NCBI RefSeq assembly: GCF_002872475.1
Contig: NZ_CP025682.1
Coordinates: forward strand, 434,001 to 498,000
Direction of reading: 5' to 3'
DNA: 64,000 nucleotides
Source: Pseudazoarcus pumilus
GTDB taxonomy: Bacteria; Pseudomonadota; Gammaproteobacteria; Burkholderiales; Rhodocyclaceae
The notes beneath the pieces were generated by a model. The model saw nothing but the letters and a program-made list of their open reading frames with translations, was not told the origin of the DNA and did not search any database. A program made the translations under genes and the position numbers. Every line of letters starts with the position of its first letter. Position 1 is the first letter of the stretch. Below are positions 9,751 to 19,279 of the stretch, one piece after another.

Positions 9751-10335
9751 ATGACGCGACAGACCAAGCCACGCCGGACGCCGCGCCGCCTGACCGTCAA
9801 GCAGACGCCGCGGCGCAGCGGCATCGTCGGCGGCCTGTTCGTCGGTCTGGTGCTGGGCGCCTCGCTGGCGGCCGGATCCGCGTGGTATTTCACGCGCAAC
9901 TCGCCGTTCCAGTCGCCGCACCGCGTGGTCGCGCCGATCGGCGCGGAGCCGCTCGCCCTGCCGGGCAAGCCGGGCGACGAGCCGGTGGTCAATCGCGATT
10001 TCGATTTCTACACCATCCTGCCGCGCGGCGGCGAGGATCCGGCCGCCGTCGCGCCGCCCGCAGCCGAGCAGGCCGCGACTGGCGCGCCGCCGCCGTCGGT
10101 CGAGCGCCTGTACCTGCAGGTCGGCGCTTTCGAGGATCCGTCCGAGGCCGACAACATGAAGGCGCTGCTCGCCCTCAACGGGGTCGAGGCGGTGGCGCAG
10201 CGCACGCGTCTGGACGATGGCCGTGTCGTGCACCGCGTGCGCGTGGGTCCGTTCGCGCGGCCCGAGGACATGGCCTCGGTACGCACGCGGCTGAACACCG
10301 CCGGTGTCAGCGGCGTCGTCGTGCAGGGCAATTGA
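9751..10335 (+). CDS. SPOR domain membrane protein
   Basis: A 194-residue bitopic protein. A basic cytoplasmic N-terminus is followed by one membrane segment (GGLFVGLVLGASLAAG, about residues 28-46), a proline/alanine-rich linker, and a C-terminal SPOR domain from about residue 122 (LYLQVGAFEDPSEADNMKA). SPOR domains bind denuded septal peptidoglycan, so it probably acts at cell division, like FtsN. It follows argS by 20 bases with a strong GGAGGGA ribosome-binding site. Confidence 0.92.
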   Translation: MTRQTKPRRTPRRLTVKQTPRRSGIVGGLFVGLVLGASLAAGSAWYFTRNSPFQSPHRVVAPIGAEPLALPGKPGDEPVVNRDFDFYTILPRGGEDPAAVAPPAAEQAATGAPPPSVERLYLQVGAFEDPSEADNMKALLALNGVEAVAQRTRLDDGRVVHRVRVGPFARPEDMASVRTRLNTAGVSGVVVQGN

Positions 10336-10414
10336 GCGGGCCGAAAGGGAACGTCGCCGGCCGCGCAGCGTCTGACCTGCGTCTGCAAACCGAACCGAAG
10401 GGAATCCCAAGCAC

Positions 10415-11044
10415 ATGAACCGTCGTCGAATCTTTCTCCAGGGCACTGCCGCTGCGTTCGCGCTGTCTGCCGTGCCTCCGTCGCTGATGGCCGCCGAGCG
10501 CTACCAGAGGCTCAAGGTGCCGGTCCCGCAGGAGGCCGAGGGCCGCATCGAGGTCATCGAGTTCTTCCACTACGGCTGCCCGCATTGCCGCAACTTCCAT
10601 CCGTTGCTGCAGGCGTGGAAGAAGAAACTGCCCGAAGATGTAGCCTTTCGTGCCGTGCCCGCGATCTGGGGTAACGAGCAACTGCGCGGCCTGGCGCGCC
10701 TGTATTACGCGCTGGAGCGTTCCGGCACGCTCGAGGGCCTCGAGAACGACATCTTCAAGGCGGTGCAGGACGACAAGCGCCCGATCTTCGACGCCGACGG
10801 CGTGCGCGCCTGGCTCGAGGGCCGCGACGTCGATGTCGACCTGGTGATGGAAACCTACGAATCCTTCGCCGTGCAGGGGCTGGTTCAGCGCGCCGACCAG
10901 ATCGCGCGCGCCTATCGCATCCAGGGCGTGCCGACGATGGCCGTTGGCGGCCGCTACACCACCTCGGCCACGCTCACCGGCAGCCATGCCGCCACCCTCG
11001 AAGTCGTCGACGAGCTGATCGCGCGCGTGCGCGGCAAAGCCTGA
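10415..11044 (+). CDS. dsbA: Periplasmic thiol:disulfide oxidoreductase DsbA
   Basis: A 209-residue DsbA. A signal peptide with an RRR start covers about residues 1-27. The thioredoxin-fold active site CPHC at 55-58 lies in FFHYGCPHCRNFHP, and the cis-Pro loop is seen in GVPTMAV. It introduces disulfide bonds into secreted proteins. It is the third gene of the argS-SPOR-dsbA run. Cysteine-rich secreted products elsewhere in the window, such as the protein at 47.5 kb, could be substrates, but this is only an inference. Confidence 0.95.
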   Translation: MNRRRIFLQGTAAAFALSAVPPSLMAAERYQRLKVPVPQEAEGRIEVIEFFHYGCPHCRNFHPLLQAWKKKLPEDVAFRAVPAIWGNEQLRGLARLYYALERSGTLEGLENDIFKAVQDDKRPIFDADGVRAWLEGRDVDVDLVMETYESFAVQGLVQRADQIARAYRIQGVPTMAVGGRYTTSATLTGSHAATLEVVDELIARVRGKA

Positions 11045-11168
11045 CCGTCGCGCCGCGGGCTTGCCTCGCCGGCGGCGAGCGCTTAACGTGGCGTCATGGG
11101 CCGGCTGCGCCGCTTGCGATGACATCGACAAGGCGTTCCGGCCACCCGACACAACGAGGAGGGCCCGC

Positions 11169-11582
11169 ATGGCCGACGCTCCGCAAGCCCTTCAGGAGGG
11201 CGATCGCAGGGGGCGACAGCGCTTCGTCGCGAAACGTCGTGGCACGCACTGTTTCTGGGTGCAGTGCAACGGACAACGCGAACCGCTCGCCGATCTCTCC
11301 CTGGAAGGTTTCGCCGTCGCCGCTCGCATCGAGTGCGAAGGCGTGTTCGCGGTGATCCTGCATCGGGCCGGCGTGCCCGACGAGATCGCCGCCACGGCGC
11401 GGGTCGCGAACTGCTTCGACGGGGCGGACGGACCACAGTGCGGTTGCCTCTTCGAGCAGTTCGAGGGCGACGGTCGCGAGCGCCTGCACGACTGGCTCGT
11501 CGCCCATGTCATCGCCACGGCCTCGGTGCCGATCACCGAGGCCGACGCCGAACGCATCGTCTCCGGGCCCTCGCTGATCTGA
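11169..11582 (+). CDS. PilZ-like domain protein
   Basis: A 137-residue protein; the ATG at 11169 is preferred because of the upstream CGAGGAGG, although the frame is open further upstream. The N-terminal part contains RQRFVAKRRG and then ADLSLEGF, resembling the RxxxR and D/NxSxxG motifs of c-di-GMP-binding PilZ domains. The C-terminal half is unrecognised. It may act as a c-di-GMP receptor, but the match is by eye. It lies between dsbA and the NAD-GDH gene in the same direction. Confidence 0.6.
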   Translation: MADAPQALQEGDRRGRQRFVAKRRGTHCFWVQCNGQREPLADLSLEGFAVAARIECEGVFAVILHRAGVPDEIAATARVANCFDGADGPQCGCLFEQFEGDGRERLHDWLVAHVIATASVPITEADAERIVSGPSLI

Positions 11583-11625
11583 GCCCGGCCACAACAGTCC
11601 CGGCCTGTCTGCCGGAAAGGACGCC

Positions 11626-14600
11626 ATGACCCGCAGTAACCCGGTCGACCGCGTTGTCGACGCCGTCGCAGCCGATATCCCGCAACGTCTTCCCGCCGCC
11701 GAGGCGAGCCGCGTCGCCCCCTTCGTGCGTCACTGGTTCGATGGTGTGGACCCGGCCGACCTGGCCGCCGTCGCCGTGCCCGATCTGTGCACCGCACTGC
11801 TCAGCCACTGGGACCTGATGCAGCGCCGCACACCCGGGCGCACGCTGGTGCGCGTGCTCGACCCGTCCACCGATGCGCAAGGCTGGGGCTCACCGCATAC
11901 CGTGGTGCAGATCGTCACCGACGACATGCCCTTCCTCGTCGACTCGGTCACGATGGAACTCAACCGCCGCGGGCTGACGCTGCATCTGCTCGTGCATCCG
12001 GTGCTGTGCGTCGAGCGCGATCAAGATGGCGTGTTGCGCGGAATCGGGGCCGGACACGGTTGCGAGGTGCCCGCCCGCCTCGAATCGGCGATGCACATCG
12101 AGGTCGACCGTCTCTCCGACGCCGCCGCGCGCGACGCCCTGCGTGACGACCTGCTGCGTGTGTTCGACGACGTGCGCGCGGTCGTCGAAGACTGGCCGGG
12201 CATGCGCCAGCGGCTGATCGACATCGCCACCGCAATCGACCCGTCGCGCCTGCCCGTGCCGGTCGAGGAGACAGTCGAGGCCGGCGCGCTGATCGACTGG
12301 CTGCTGGCCGACAACTTCGTGATCCTGGGATGTCGCGACTACCTGCTGGCCGGCGACGGCGAGCGTCTCGACATCGTCGCCGGCAGCGGTCTGGGCCTGC
12401 TGCGCGAGCGCCCGGGGGAGACGGTGTCGTCGGCCTTCGCCGCGCTCTCGCCCGAGGTGCGCGAGCAGGCGCGCGCGCCGGAACTGCTGACCCTGACCAA
12501 GGCCGGTTCGCGCTCCAGCGTGCACCGGCCGGGCCGCCTGGACTACGTCGGCGTGCGCACCTTCGACTCCGACGGTCGCGTCGCCGGTGAGCGGCGCGTA
12601 CTCGGCTTGTTCGCATCCACCGCCTACAGCGCGAGCCCGTGGAAGATTCCGATGCTGCGCCGCAAGGTCGAGCGCGTAATCACGCGTGCCGGCCTGCTCG
12701 CCGGCAGTCATGCCGACAAGGCCCTGCGCGTGATCCTCGAGCGTTATCCGCGCGACGAACTGTTCCAGATCGACACCGATACGCTGTTCGAGCATGCGAT
12801 GAGCATCCTGCGTCTGGGCGAGCGTCAGCGCACGCGGCTGCTCACGCGGCGCGATCCGTTCGGACGCTTCGTCAGCTGCCTGGTCTTCGTGCCGCGCGAG
12901 CACTATGACACCGCGCAGCGCAGGCGTATCGAGGCCGTACTGCTCGACGCCTTCGAAGGCGAGAGCGCCGAGTTCGACGTGCAACTGTCCGAATCCCCGC
13001 TGGCGCGCATCCTGTTTACGGTGCGTTCGGGCAGCACCATTCCCGAGGTCGATGCGGCCGCGGTCGAGGCGCGCATCGTCGAGGCCGCGCGCCCGTGGAG
13101 CGATGCCTTGCGCCAGGCGCTGGTCGTCGCGCGCGGCGAGGCGCGCGGCCTGGCGCTGTTCGAACGCTGGGGAAACGCTTTCCCGGCCGGCTATCGGGAG
13201 AGTGTCGCGGCCAGCGACGCGCTCGACGACATCGCACGCCTGGACGCCCTGGCTGCGCCCGACGATCTGGGCATGTGGCTGTTCCGTTCGTCGCAGGCCA
13301 CCGGCGGGGGCATGCGCTTCAAGCTCTATCGGCTCGACGCGCCGATGCCGCTGTCGCAGTGTCTGCGCCAGCTCGAACGCATGGGCGTGCTGGTCATCGA
13401 CGAGCAGCCCACCGCGCTGCGCCGTGCGGACGGCCGGCGCGCGTGGATTCATGATTTCGGCCTGCAGTGCGAATGCGGCGACGGACCCGACATCGACGCC
13501 GTGGGCGCGCTGTTCCAGGAGGTCTTCGAGCGCACCTGGCGTGCACAGGCCGACAACGACGGCTTCAACCGGCTCGTGCTGGTCGCCGGCCTGAACTGGC
13601 GAGAGATCGCGGTGTTGCGCGCCTGCGCGCGCTACCTGCGTCAGGCTGCTTTCCCGTTCAGCCAGGACTACATGGAGCAGGCCCTGGCCGCACATCCGGA
13701 CATCGTGCGCCTGCTCGTCGACCTGTTCGTGTGCCGTTTCGATCCGGCGCGGGACGAAGGCCGCGAGGCCGAGTGCGCGCGGCTTGCAGAGGCCATTGCT
13801 CAGGCCCTGGAACAGGTCGCCAACCTCGACGAGGACCGCATCCTGCGCCAGTTCCTCGCGCTCATCGAAGCGACGCTGCGTACCAACTGGTTCCGCATCG
13901 GCGAAGATGGCGCGCCGCGTCCGGTGCTCGCGTTGAAGCTCGACCCGCTGGCCGTGCCGGGATTGCCCGAGCCGCGTCCGATGTTCGAGATCTTCGTCTC
14001 GTCGCCGCGCGTCGAAGGCGTGCACCTGCGCGGCGGCAAGGTCGCGCGCGGCGGCATCCGCTGGTCCGACCGCATGGAGGATTTCCGCACCGAGGTCCTC
14101 GGCCTGGTCAAGGCGCAGATCGTCAAGAACGCGGTGATCGTGCCGGTCGGTTCCAAGGGCGGCTTCGTCGTGCGCCGCCCGCCCGTCGAGGGCGGACGCG
14201 AGGCGGCGCAGGCCGAGGGCCTGGCCTGCTACCGCCTGTTCCTGTCGGGCCTGCTCGACGTCACCGACAACCTCGAACGCGGCCGCGTCGTGCCGCCGCC
14301 GGGCGTGGTGCGCCACGATGGCGACGATCCGTATCTGGTGGTGGCCGCCGACAAGGGTACGGCGACCTTCTCGGATCACGCCAACGCGGTCTCCGCCGAA
14401 TACGGTTTCTGGCTCGACGATGCCTTCGCCTCGGGCGGCTCGGCCGGCTACGACCACAAGAAGATGGGCATTACCGCGCGCGGCGCGTGGGAGTCCGTCA
14501 AGCGCCACTTCCGTGCCGTGGGGCGCGACATCCAGAACGAGGATTTCACCGTGGTGGGCATCGGCGACATGTCGGGCGACGTGTTCGGCAATGGCATGTT

Positions 14601-16431
14601 GCTGTCGAAGCACATTCGTCTGGTCGCGGCCTTCGACCATCGTCACGTCTTTCTCGATCCCGACCCGGATGCGGCCAAATCGTGGGACGAGCGCGCGCGC
14701 CTGTTCGCGCTGCCGCGATCGACCTGGGACGACTACGACAAGTCGCTGATCTCTGCCGGCGGCGGCGTGTGGCCGCGCAGCGCCAAGTCGGTGCCGCTCT
14801 CGCCCGAAGTGCGCGCGGTGCTCGACGTCGAGGCCGAGCGGCTGACGCCGGCCGAACTCATTCGCGCCATCCTGCGCGCGCCGGTGGATCTGGTCTACAA
14901 CGGCGGCATCGGCACCTACGTGAAGTCCGCGGCCGAGAGCGACGCCGAGGTCGGTGACCGCGCCAACGACGCGGTGCGCGTCAACGGTGGCGAGCTGCGT
15001 TCGCAGGTGGTCGGCGAAGGCGGCAACCTCGGCTTCACGCAGCGCGGACGCATCGAGTACGCGCTGGCCGGCGGACGCATCTTCACCGACGCCATCGACA
15101 ACTCCGGCGGGGTGGATTGCTCGGACCACGAGGTCAACATCAAGATCCTGCTCGGCGAGATCGTCGCCGATGGCGAACTCGAGCGGGCCGCGCGTGACCA
15201 CCTGCTCGCCGACATGACCGACGAAGTCGCGGGCATGGTGCTGGCCGATAACTACGCCCAGGGCGAGGTGCTGGAGATGAGCGCCGCAGGCGGGGTTACG
15301 CTGCTCGACGAGCAGGCCGACTTCATGCTGCGCCTGGCGCGCGCCGGGCGGCTCAACCGCAAGCTGGAGGCCTTGCCGCTGGACGAGGATCTGGCCGAGC
15401 GGCGCGCCGCCGGGAACGGCCTGGTCATGCCCGAACTGGCCGTCCTGCTGGCCTATTCCAAGATCGAACTCTACGACGAGGTGCTGGCCTCCGACGTGCC
15501 CGACGATGCCTTCGTCGCGCGCGCCTTGCCGGCCTATTTCCCCGCTCCGATCCGCGAGCGCTGGGGCGAACGCATCGCCACCCACGCGCTGCGTCGCGAG
15601 ATCGTCGCCACGGTGGTGGTCAACGAAGTGGTCAACCGTTGTGGCGCCACCTTCGTCGACCGCATCCGTGCCGAGACTGGCGCACCCGCGCCCGATATCG
15701 TGCGCGCCTTCGTCGCCACCTCGGAAGTGTTCGCGCTGGACGCTTGCTGGCGCGACATCGCGGCGCTCGACAATCGCGCCCCGGCGGCGCTGCAGGTGGC
15801 GATGCGCGTGGAGGCGCTGCGCCTGGTGCGCGGCGCCACGCTGTGGTGGTTGCGTCATCCGCAATGGCTCGCCGATCTGGGCGCGACGGCACGGCATTTC
15901 GCGGCGGACGTCGCCATGCTGGCGGAAACTCTGGGCGAGCGCATCGCGCCCGAACACCGTGCCGCGCTCGCCGAACGTGCGGCCGCGATGACAGCCGAAG
16001 GCGTCCCCGAGGCGCTCGCGCTGCACGTGGCCGGGCTGCGCGCGCGGCTGGCTTCGCTCGACATCGTCGATCTGGCCAGCGAGCACGGTCTCGAGGCCGG
16101 CCACGTCGCCGAGGTGTATTTCGCGCTCGCCGCCGAGCTGGACCTGCGCTGGGTCACGCTGCAGATCGATGCGCTGTCAGCCGATTCGCGCTGGCCGTCG
16201 CTGGCACGCAGCGCGCTGCGTGCCGACCTCTCGGCCGAGGCACGGCGTCTGGTCGGCGAGGCATTGGCGTGCGACGAGACACGTGACGCCGCGGCCCGCG
16301 TCGCGGCCTTCGTGCAGGCATGCGGCGATCGTCTGGAGCGCTATCGCGCGCTGGTCACCGAGATGCGCGGCGGCAGCGCCGACATGGCGATGCTCTCGGT
16401 ACTGATGCGCGCGCTGCGTGGGCTTGGGTAG
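11626..16431 (+). CDS. gdhB: NAD-specific glutamate dehydrogenase, large (GDH-1600 class)
   Basis: A 1601-residue protein, the normal size of the large bacterial NAD-glutamate dehydrogenases (L-glutamate + NAD to 2-oxoglutarate + ammonia + NADH). A long N-terminal regulatory region with ACT-like segments precedes the catalytic core. The core starts near residue 808 with RGGIRWSDRMEDFRTEVLGL and KAQIVKNAVIVPVGSKGGF. The Rossmann motif GIGDMSGDVFGNGM follows, and a helical C-terminal region ends the protein. These enzymes are mainly catabolic and often allosterically regulated. An NADP-dependent GdhA is encoded at 31.5 kb, so each cofactor has its own enzyme. Confidence 0.96.
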   Translation: MTRSNPVDRVVDAVAADIPQRLPAAEASRVAPFVRHWFDGVDPADLAAVAVPDLCTALLSHWDLMQRRTPGRTLVRVLDPSTDAQGWGSPHTVVQIVTDDMPFLVDSVTMELNRRGLTLHLLVHPVLCVERDQDGVLRGIGAGHGCEVPARLESAMHIEVDRLSDAAARDALRDDLLRVFDDVRAVVEDWPGMRQRLIDIATAIDPSRLPVPVEETVEAGALIDWLLADNFVILGCRDYLLAGDGERLDIVAGSGLGLLRERPGETVSSAFAALSPEVREQARAPELLTLTKAGSRSSVHRPGRLDYVGVRTFDSDGRVAGERRVLGLFASTAYSASPWKIPMLRRKVERVITRAGLLAGSHADKALRVILERYPRDELFQIDTDTLFEHAMSILRLGERQRTRLLTRRDPFGRFVSCLVFVPREHYDTAQRRRIEAVLLDAFEGESAEFDVQLSESPLARILFTVRSGSTIPEVDAAAVEARIVEAARPWSDALRQALVVARGEARGLALFERWGNAFPAGYRESVAASDALDDIARLDALAAPDDLGMWLFRSSQATGGGMRFKLYRLDAPMPLSQCLRQLERMGVLVIDEQPTALRRADGRRAWIHDFGLQCECGDGPDIDAVGALFQEVFERTWRAQADNDGFNRLVLVAGLNWREIAVLRACARYLRQAAFPFSQDYMEQALAAHPDIVRLLVDLFVCRFDPARDEGREAECARLAEAIAQALEQVANLDEDRILRQFLALIEATLRTNWFRIGEDGAPRPVLALKLDPLAVPGLPEPRPMFEIFVSSPRVEGVHLRGGKVARGGIRWSDRMEDFRTEVLGLVKAQIVKNAVIVPVGSKGGFVVRRPPVEGGREAAQAEGLACYRLFLSGLLDVTDNLERGRVVPPPGVVRHDGDDPYLVVAADKGTATFSDHANAVSAEYGFWLDDAFASGGSAGYDHKKMGITARGAWESVKRHFRAVGRDIQNEDFTVVGIGDMSGDVFGNGMLLSKHIRLVAAFDHRHVFLDPDPDAAKSWDERARLFALPRSTWDDYDKSLISAGGGVWPRSAKSVPLSPEVRAVLDVEAERLTPAELIRAILRAPVDLVYNGGIGTYVKSAAESDAEVGDRANDAVRVNGGELRSQVVGEGGNLGFTQRGRIEYALAGGRIFTDAIDNSGGVDCSDHEVNIKILLGEIVADGELERAARDHLLADMTDEVAGMVLADNYAQGEVLEMSAAGGVTLLDEQADFMLRLARAGRLNRKLEALPLDEDLAERRAAGNGLVMPELAVLLAYSKIELYDEVLASDVPDDAFVARALPAYFPAPIRERWGERIATHALRREIVATVVVNEVVNRCGATFVDRIRAETGAPAPDIVRAFVATSEVFALDACWRDIAALDNRAPAALQVAMRVEALRLVRGATLWWLRHPQWLADLGATARHFAADVAMLAETLGERIAPEHRAALAERAAAMTAEGVPEALALHVAGLRARLASLDIVDLASEHGLEAGHVAEVYFALAAELDLRWVTLQIDALSADSRWPSLARSALRADLSAEARRLVGEALACDETRDAAARVAAFVQACGDRLERYRALVTEMRGGSADMAMLSVLMRALRGLG

Positions 16432-16480
16432 GTCGCCACGAGCGCAGCGAGTGCGACGCCCCGCGCAACAGCCGAGGTGG

Positions 16481-16555
16481 CGCGCAATAACTGAAAGGCA
16501 TTGCGCCGTATGGGCCAAACATACGGCGGATTACGCTGCGCTAATCCGCCCTACG
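16481..16555 (-). repeat. REP-like interspersed repeat, copy A
   Basis: One of three copies of a roughly 77-base element (others at 46567 and 50097). Read on the minus strand it forms three successive stem-loops: GGCGGATTA/TAATCCGCC, GTATG/CATAC, and a GCGCAAT/ATTGCGC pair. This copy ends next to the NAD-GDH gene. Its other end lies inside the 3' end of the TRAP permease gene, supplying that gene's last codons and TAG stop. Confidence 0.85.
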
Positions 16556-19159
16556 ACTAGCAGCCTTGGCTGGTGCCGCGCCGCGTCGGCGCCGTTGCGT
16601 CCACCACACCAGCGCGAGCAGCGCGAAGGCGGGAATGTAGATCCAGTCCTTGGAGGGTCGGTCTGCTACCGGAAGTTCGATCGCGCTGATCGTCAGCCCC
16701 TGTTCGAGCCCGAGGCGTGCGGCGCGACTGCCGAAACGCACGGTCGAAACCTGCACCTGACCGCCGAATGCCATCACGCCTACGCCGGCCTGAGCCAGCC
16801 GCTCGGTTGCGCTCGGTGCCGGTTCGCCCAGCGGCAGCAGCACGCCCTTGGAGATCTCGCGACCCTCGATCGAGATGCCCTCGACCCAGATGCGCAGATT
16901 GGCGTTGGGCGGTGCGGTCTCGACCAGCCGCGTCAGCTCGCTCGGCGGCACCTGCTCGAAGGGCGGATGCAACTGATCCATCCAGAAGCCGGGGCGGAAC
17001 AGACTGAAGGTGATGAGCAGCAGCAGCGCCGCCTCGTACCAGCGGTTGCGCGTGACGAACCAGCCCTGGGTGGCCGCGGCGAAGCACATGCTCGCGATCG
17101 TCGCGACGAAGATCGTCAGGCACAGATGCGCGATGCTGTCGATGCCGATGAGCAGCAACTCGGTGTTGAAGATGAACATGAACGGCAGGATGGCCGTGCG
17201 CGCGCTGTAGCCGAAGGCGGTGAAGCCGGTGCGGATCGGGTCGCTGTTGGCGATACCCGCGGCGGCGTAGGAGGCCAGACCCACCGGTGGAGTGACGTCG
17301 GCCATCAGGCCGAAATAGAACACGAACAGGTGCACCGCGATGAGTGGCACCAGCAGGCCGTTCTGCGCGCCCAGTTCGACGATGACCGGTGCCATCAGCG
17401 TGGACACCACGATGTAATTGGCTGTCGTTGGCAAGCCCATGCCGAGGATCAGGCAGATCAGCGCGACCAGCACCAGCATCACCATCAGGTTGCCGCCCGA
17501 GAGCACCTCGACCAGTTCGGTCATGACCAGGCCGATGCCGGTCAGCGTGACCGTGCCGACGATGATGCCTGCGGTGGCGGTGGCGATCGCGATGGCGATC
17601 ATGTTGCGCGCACCGGTGACCAGCCCGCCGAACAGGTCGTCGAATCCTTCGCGCAACCAGTGCGCGTATTCGCCCGAGCCGCGGAAGAAGGCGAACAGCG
17701 GACGTTGCGTGACGAGGATGAAGATCAGGAACATCGTGGCCCAGAAGGCCGAGAGTGCTGGCGAGAGTTGCTCGACCATCAGGTTCCAGATCAGCGCGGC
17801 CACCGGCAGCAGGAAATGCAGGCCGGACTTGAGCGTGGGACCGATCTCCGGCAGGTATTCGATGGGCGCGTTGGGGTCCTCCATGTGCAGTTCGGGAAAG
17901 CGCGCCGAATAGCGCACGACGGCCACATAGCCGGCGAGCAGCAGCGGTCCGACGATCAGCATCGAGGCGTCGCCGGCCACGTCCTTGATCCAGCCGAAAC
18001 CCCAGTAGACGATCGCAGCGAGGATGACCAGGCCGGAGATCGTCAGCGTGGTGGACACGACGACGTTCCTGAGCAGCAGTTCCTCGCGCCGCGGCAGGCC
18101 CTGCAGGTCGGCCTTCATCGCCTCCAGATGCACGATGTAAAACAGCGCGATGTAGGAGATCAGTGCCGGCACGATGGCATGCTTGAGCACCTGGGTGTAG
18201 GGGATGCCGACGTATTCCACCATCAGGAAGGCCGCCGCGCCCATCACCGGTGGCATCAGCTGGCCGTTGACCGACGAGGCCACTTCAACCGCCGCGGCCT
18301 TGTCGGGCCGGTAGCCGACCTTCTTGATCAGCGGGATGGTGAAGGTGCCGGTGGTCACCACGTTGGCGATCGACGAGCCCGAGATCAGGCCGGTCGATGC
18401 CGAGGCCACCACCGCCGCCTTGGCCGGGCCGCCGCGCAGGTGGCCGAGCAGGGCGATGGCGGACTTGATGAAGTAGTTGCCCGCACCCGCGGTCTCGAGC
18501 AGCGCGCCGAACAGCACGAAGAGGAAGATGAAGCCGGCCGACACGCCCACCGCGACGCCGAACACGCCTTCGGTGCCCAGCCACATGTGGCTCATGCCCT
18601 TGTTCAGCGAGGCGCCGCGGTGCGCGATCATGTCGGGCATGTAGGGGCCGAAGAACACGTAGACCAGGAACACCACGGCGAGGATCACCATCGGCATTCC
18701 GAGCGCGCGGCGTGCGGCCTCGAGCAGCAGCACGATGCCCAGCGCGGCGGCGACCAGATCCGGCGTGGTCGGCAGACCCGGGCGGGTGGACAGCGAGTCG
18801 TAGAACAGGAACAAATAGCCGGCGCAGAAGGATGCGGCGAGTGCCAGCAGCCAGTCGTGCACGGGCACGTAGTCGCGCGGCGAGCGCTTCGATGCCGGGT
18901 AGGCGGCAAACGCCAGGAAGGTCGCGAAAGCCAGATGGATGGAGCGCGCCTCGGTGTCGTTGAACACGCCGAAGCCCAGCGAGAAGGCCAGCGGCGAGGC
19001 GATCCACAGCTGGAACAGCGACCAGCACAGCGCGACGGCGATGAGCAGCTTCGCGGCGAAACCGGTTGGACGCCGTCCGCCGGTGTCGGCCTCGGCGACG
19101 ATGTGGCGCAGCTCTTCCTCGCTCAGTTCGTGGTCGGTGATCTTGCTTGGATCGGCCAT
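16541..19159 (-). CDS. TRAP transporter fused permease, 4TM/12TM type (TAXI system)
   Basis: An 872-residue inner-membrane protein that fuses the small (DctQ-like) and large (DctM-like) TRAP permease subunits. DctM-type segments include SASTGLISGSSIANVVTTG and LPTTANYIVVSTLMAPVI. The C-terminal 170 residues form a DUF3394-like extension ending in a membrane segment and a basic tail. It partners the TAXI-family binding protein encoded immediately upstream for ion-driven uptake of an organic anion. The substrate is unknown. The final codons (SRRAD and stop) are encoded by a REP-like repeat. Confidence 0.93.
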   Translation of the reverse strand: MADPSKITDHELSEEELRHIVAEADTGGRRPTGFAAKLLIAVALCWSLFQLWIASPLAFSLGFGVFNDTEARSIHLAFATFLAFAAYPASKRSPRDYVPVHDWLLALAASFCAGYLFLFYDSLSTRPGLPTTPDLVAAALGIVLLLEAARRALGMPMVILAVVFLVYVFFGPYMPDMIAHRGASLNKGMSHMWLGTEGVFGVAVGVSAGFIFLFVLFGALLETAGAGNYFIKSAIALLGHLRGGPAKAAVVASASTGLISGSSIANVVTTGTFTIPLIKKVGYRPDKAAAVEVASSVNGQLMPPVMGAAAFLMVEYVGIPYTQVLKHAIVPALISYIALFYIVHLEAMKADLQGLPRREELLLRNVVVSTTLTISGLVILAAIVYWGFGWIKDVAGDASMLIVGPLLLAGYVAVVRYSARFPELHMEDPNAPIEYLPEIGPTLKSGLHFLLPVAALIWNLMVEQLSPALSAFWATMFLIFILVTQRPLFAFFRGSGEYAHWLREGFDDLFGGLVTGARNMIAIAIATATAGIIVGTVTLTGIGLVMTELVEVLSGGNLMVMLVLVALICLILGMGLPTTANYIVVSTLMAPVIVELGAQNGLLVPLIAVHLFVFYFGLMADVTPPVGLASYAAAGIANSDPIRTGFTAFGYSARTAILPFMFIFNTELLLIGIDSIAHLCLTIFVATIASMCFAAATQGWFVTRNRWYEAALLLLITFSLFRPGFWMDQLHPPFEQVPPSELTRLVETAPPNANLRIWVEGISIEGREISKGVLLPLGEPAPSATERLAQAGVGVMAFGGQVQVSTVRFGSRAARLGLEQGLTISAIELPVADRPSKDWIYIPAFALLALVWWTQRRRRGAAPAKAASRRAD

Positions 19160-19222
19160 GTTCGCGTCTCTGTGCTGGCGGCGACGCGGGGCCGCGCGGG
19201 TCCGCGACGCATGGTCGGGGCA

Positions 19223-19273
19223 CGGCCCGGCGACTGCCGGGCCGGCGTCGGGCCCGCGCCGGGGCGCGGGCCC
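19223..19273 (-). terminator. Two GC-rich stem-loops between TAXI binding protein and permease genes
   Basis: Two perfect hairpins lie in the 120-base gap: a 10-bp stem at 19250-19273 and a 9-bp stem at 19223-19244. Neither has a uridine tract. Intercistronic structures of this kind often stabilise the upstream message or reduce read-through, which would give more binding protein than permease. Confidence 0.6.
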
Positions 19274-19279
19274 GCGGGC

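Noticed and set aside
10415-10500. A lipoprotein or Tat signal for DsbA
   Set aside because: An RRR occurs near the start, but there is no lipobox and no twin-arginine consensus with the following FLK-type residue; a Sec signal is sufficient.
11890-16104. A 1404-codon open frame on the minus strand
   Set aside because: Fully antisense to the NAD-glutamate dehydrogenase gene, with no recognisable domain.
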